Shown here: positions 35,357 through 35,395 of the stretch, piece by piece
Position numbering within the stretch: the stretch's first letter is position 1
Layout: the number at the start of each line of letters is the position of its first letter
Assembly: GCA_947629365.1 (NCBI GenBank)
Contig: CANRDM010000004.1
Location: forward strand, 1 to 35,395
Length of the DNA: 35,395 bases
DNA from: an uncultured Bacilli bacterium
GTDB taxonomy: Bacteria; Bacillota_I; Bacilli_A; RF39; UBA660
Reading direction: 5' to 3'
Made by a program: the position numbers and the translations under genes
Notes under the pieces: generated by a model
The model's database searches: none
The model's input: the letters and a program-made list of their open reading frames with translations, nothing else
What the model was told of the DNA's origin: nothing

Positions 35357-35395
35357 ATGGATAAGAAAAATGAAATGATAGTAAATAATGAAAAT
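35357..35395 (+). CDS. Start of another ORF, truncated by the window edge
   Basis: RBS AGGAAGGTG then ATGGATAAGAAAAATGAAATG; open to the end; same position after repeat D as the BRO-like gene after repeat B. Confidence 0.45.
   Translation, partial: MDKKNEMIVNNEN

Overview
AT-rich, low-GC Firmicute-type chromosomal window (standard code 11: TGG is Trp, TGA is a stop). About 1-30 kb is core-like. It holds DUF368 and SanA/ElyC-like envelope genes, a SpoIVB-like peptidase, yceD-rpmF, a split dcw cluster (mraZ-rsmH-ftsL-PBP convergent with PBP-mraY-ftsW), lemA-DUF2207, lexA, a UgtP-like glycosyltransferase, a transketolase-like gene, a SirA-like gene, rimM-trmD, rplS, lepB and a UDG-like gene. 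About 30-35.4 kb is an accessory island: two ASCH proteins, split/decayed rhuM and dinD genes, GNAT, KilA-N and BRO-type genes, punctuated by repeated intergenic modules. Main candidates for follow-up: (1) the intergenic modules, including two gapless copies exactly 1340 nt apart that carry micro-ORFs starting at the upstream stop codon; (2) an unlisted 45-aa membrane protein under a LexA-box promoter divergent from lexA, at the yneA position; (3) an intact transketolase homologue that appears to have lost every ThDP/catalytic motif, in a lexA..tkt-sirA arrangement; (4) two unannotated small-RNA candidates with their own promoter-like and terminator elements, at 3697-3832 and 23623-23711. All calls were made by eye, with no database search.
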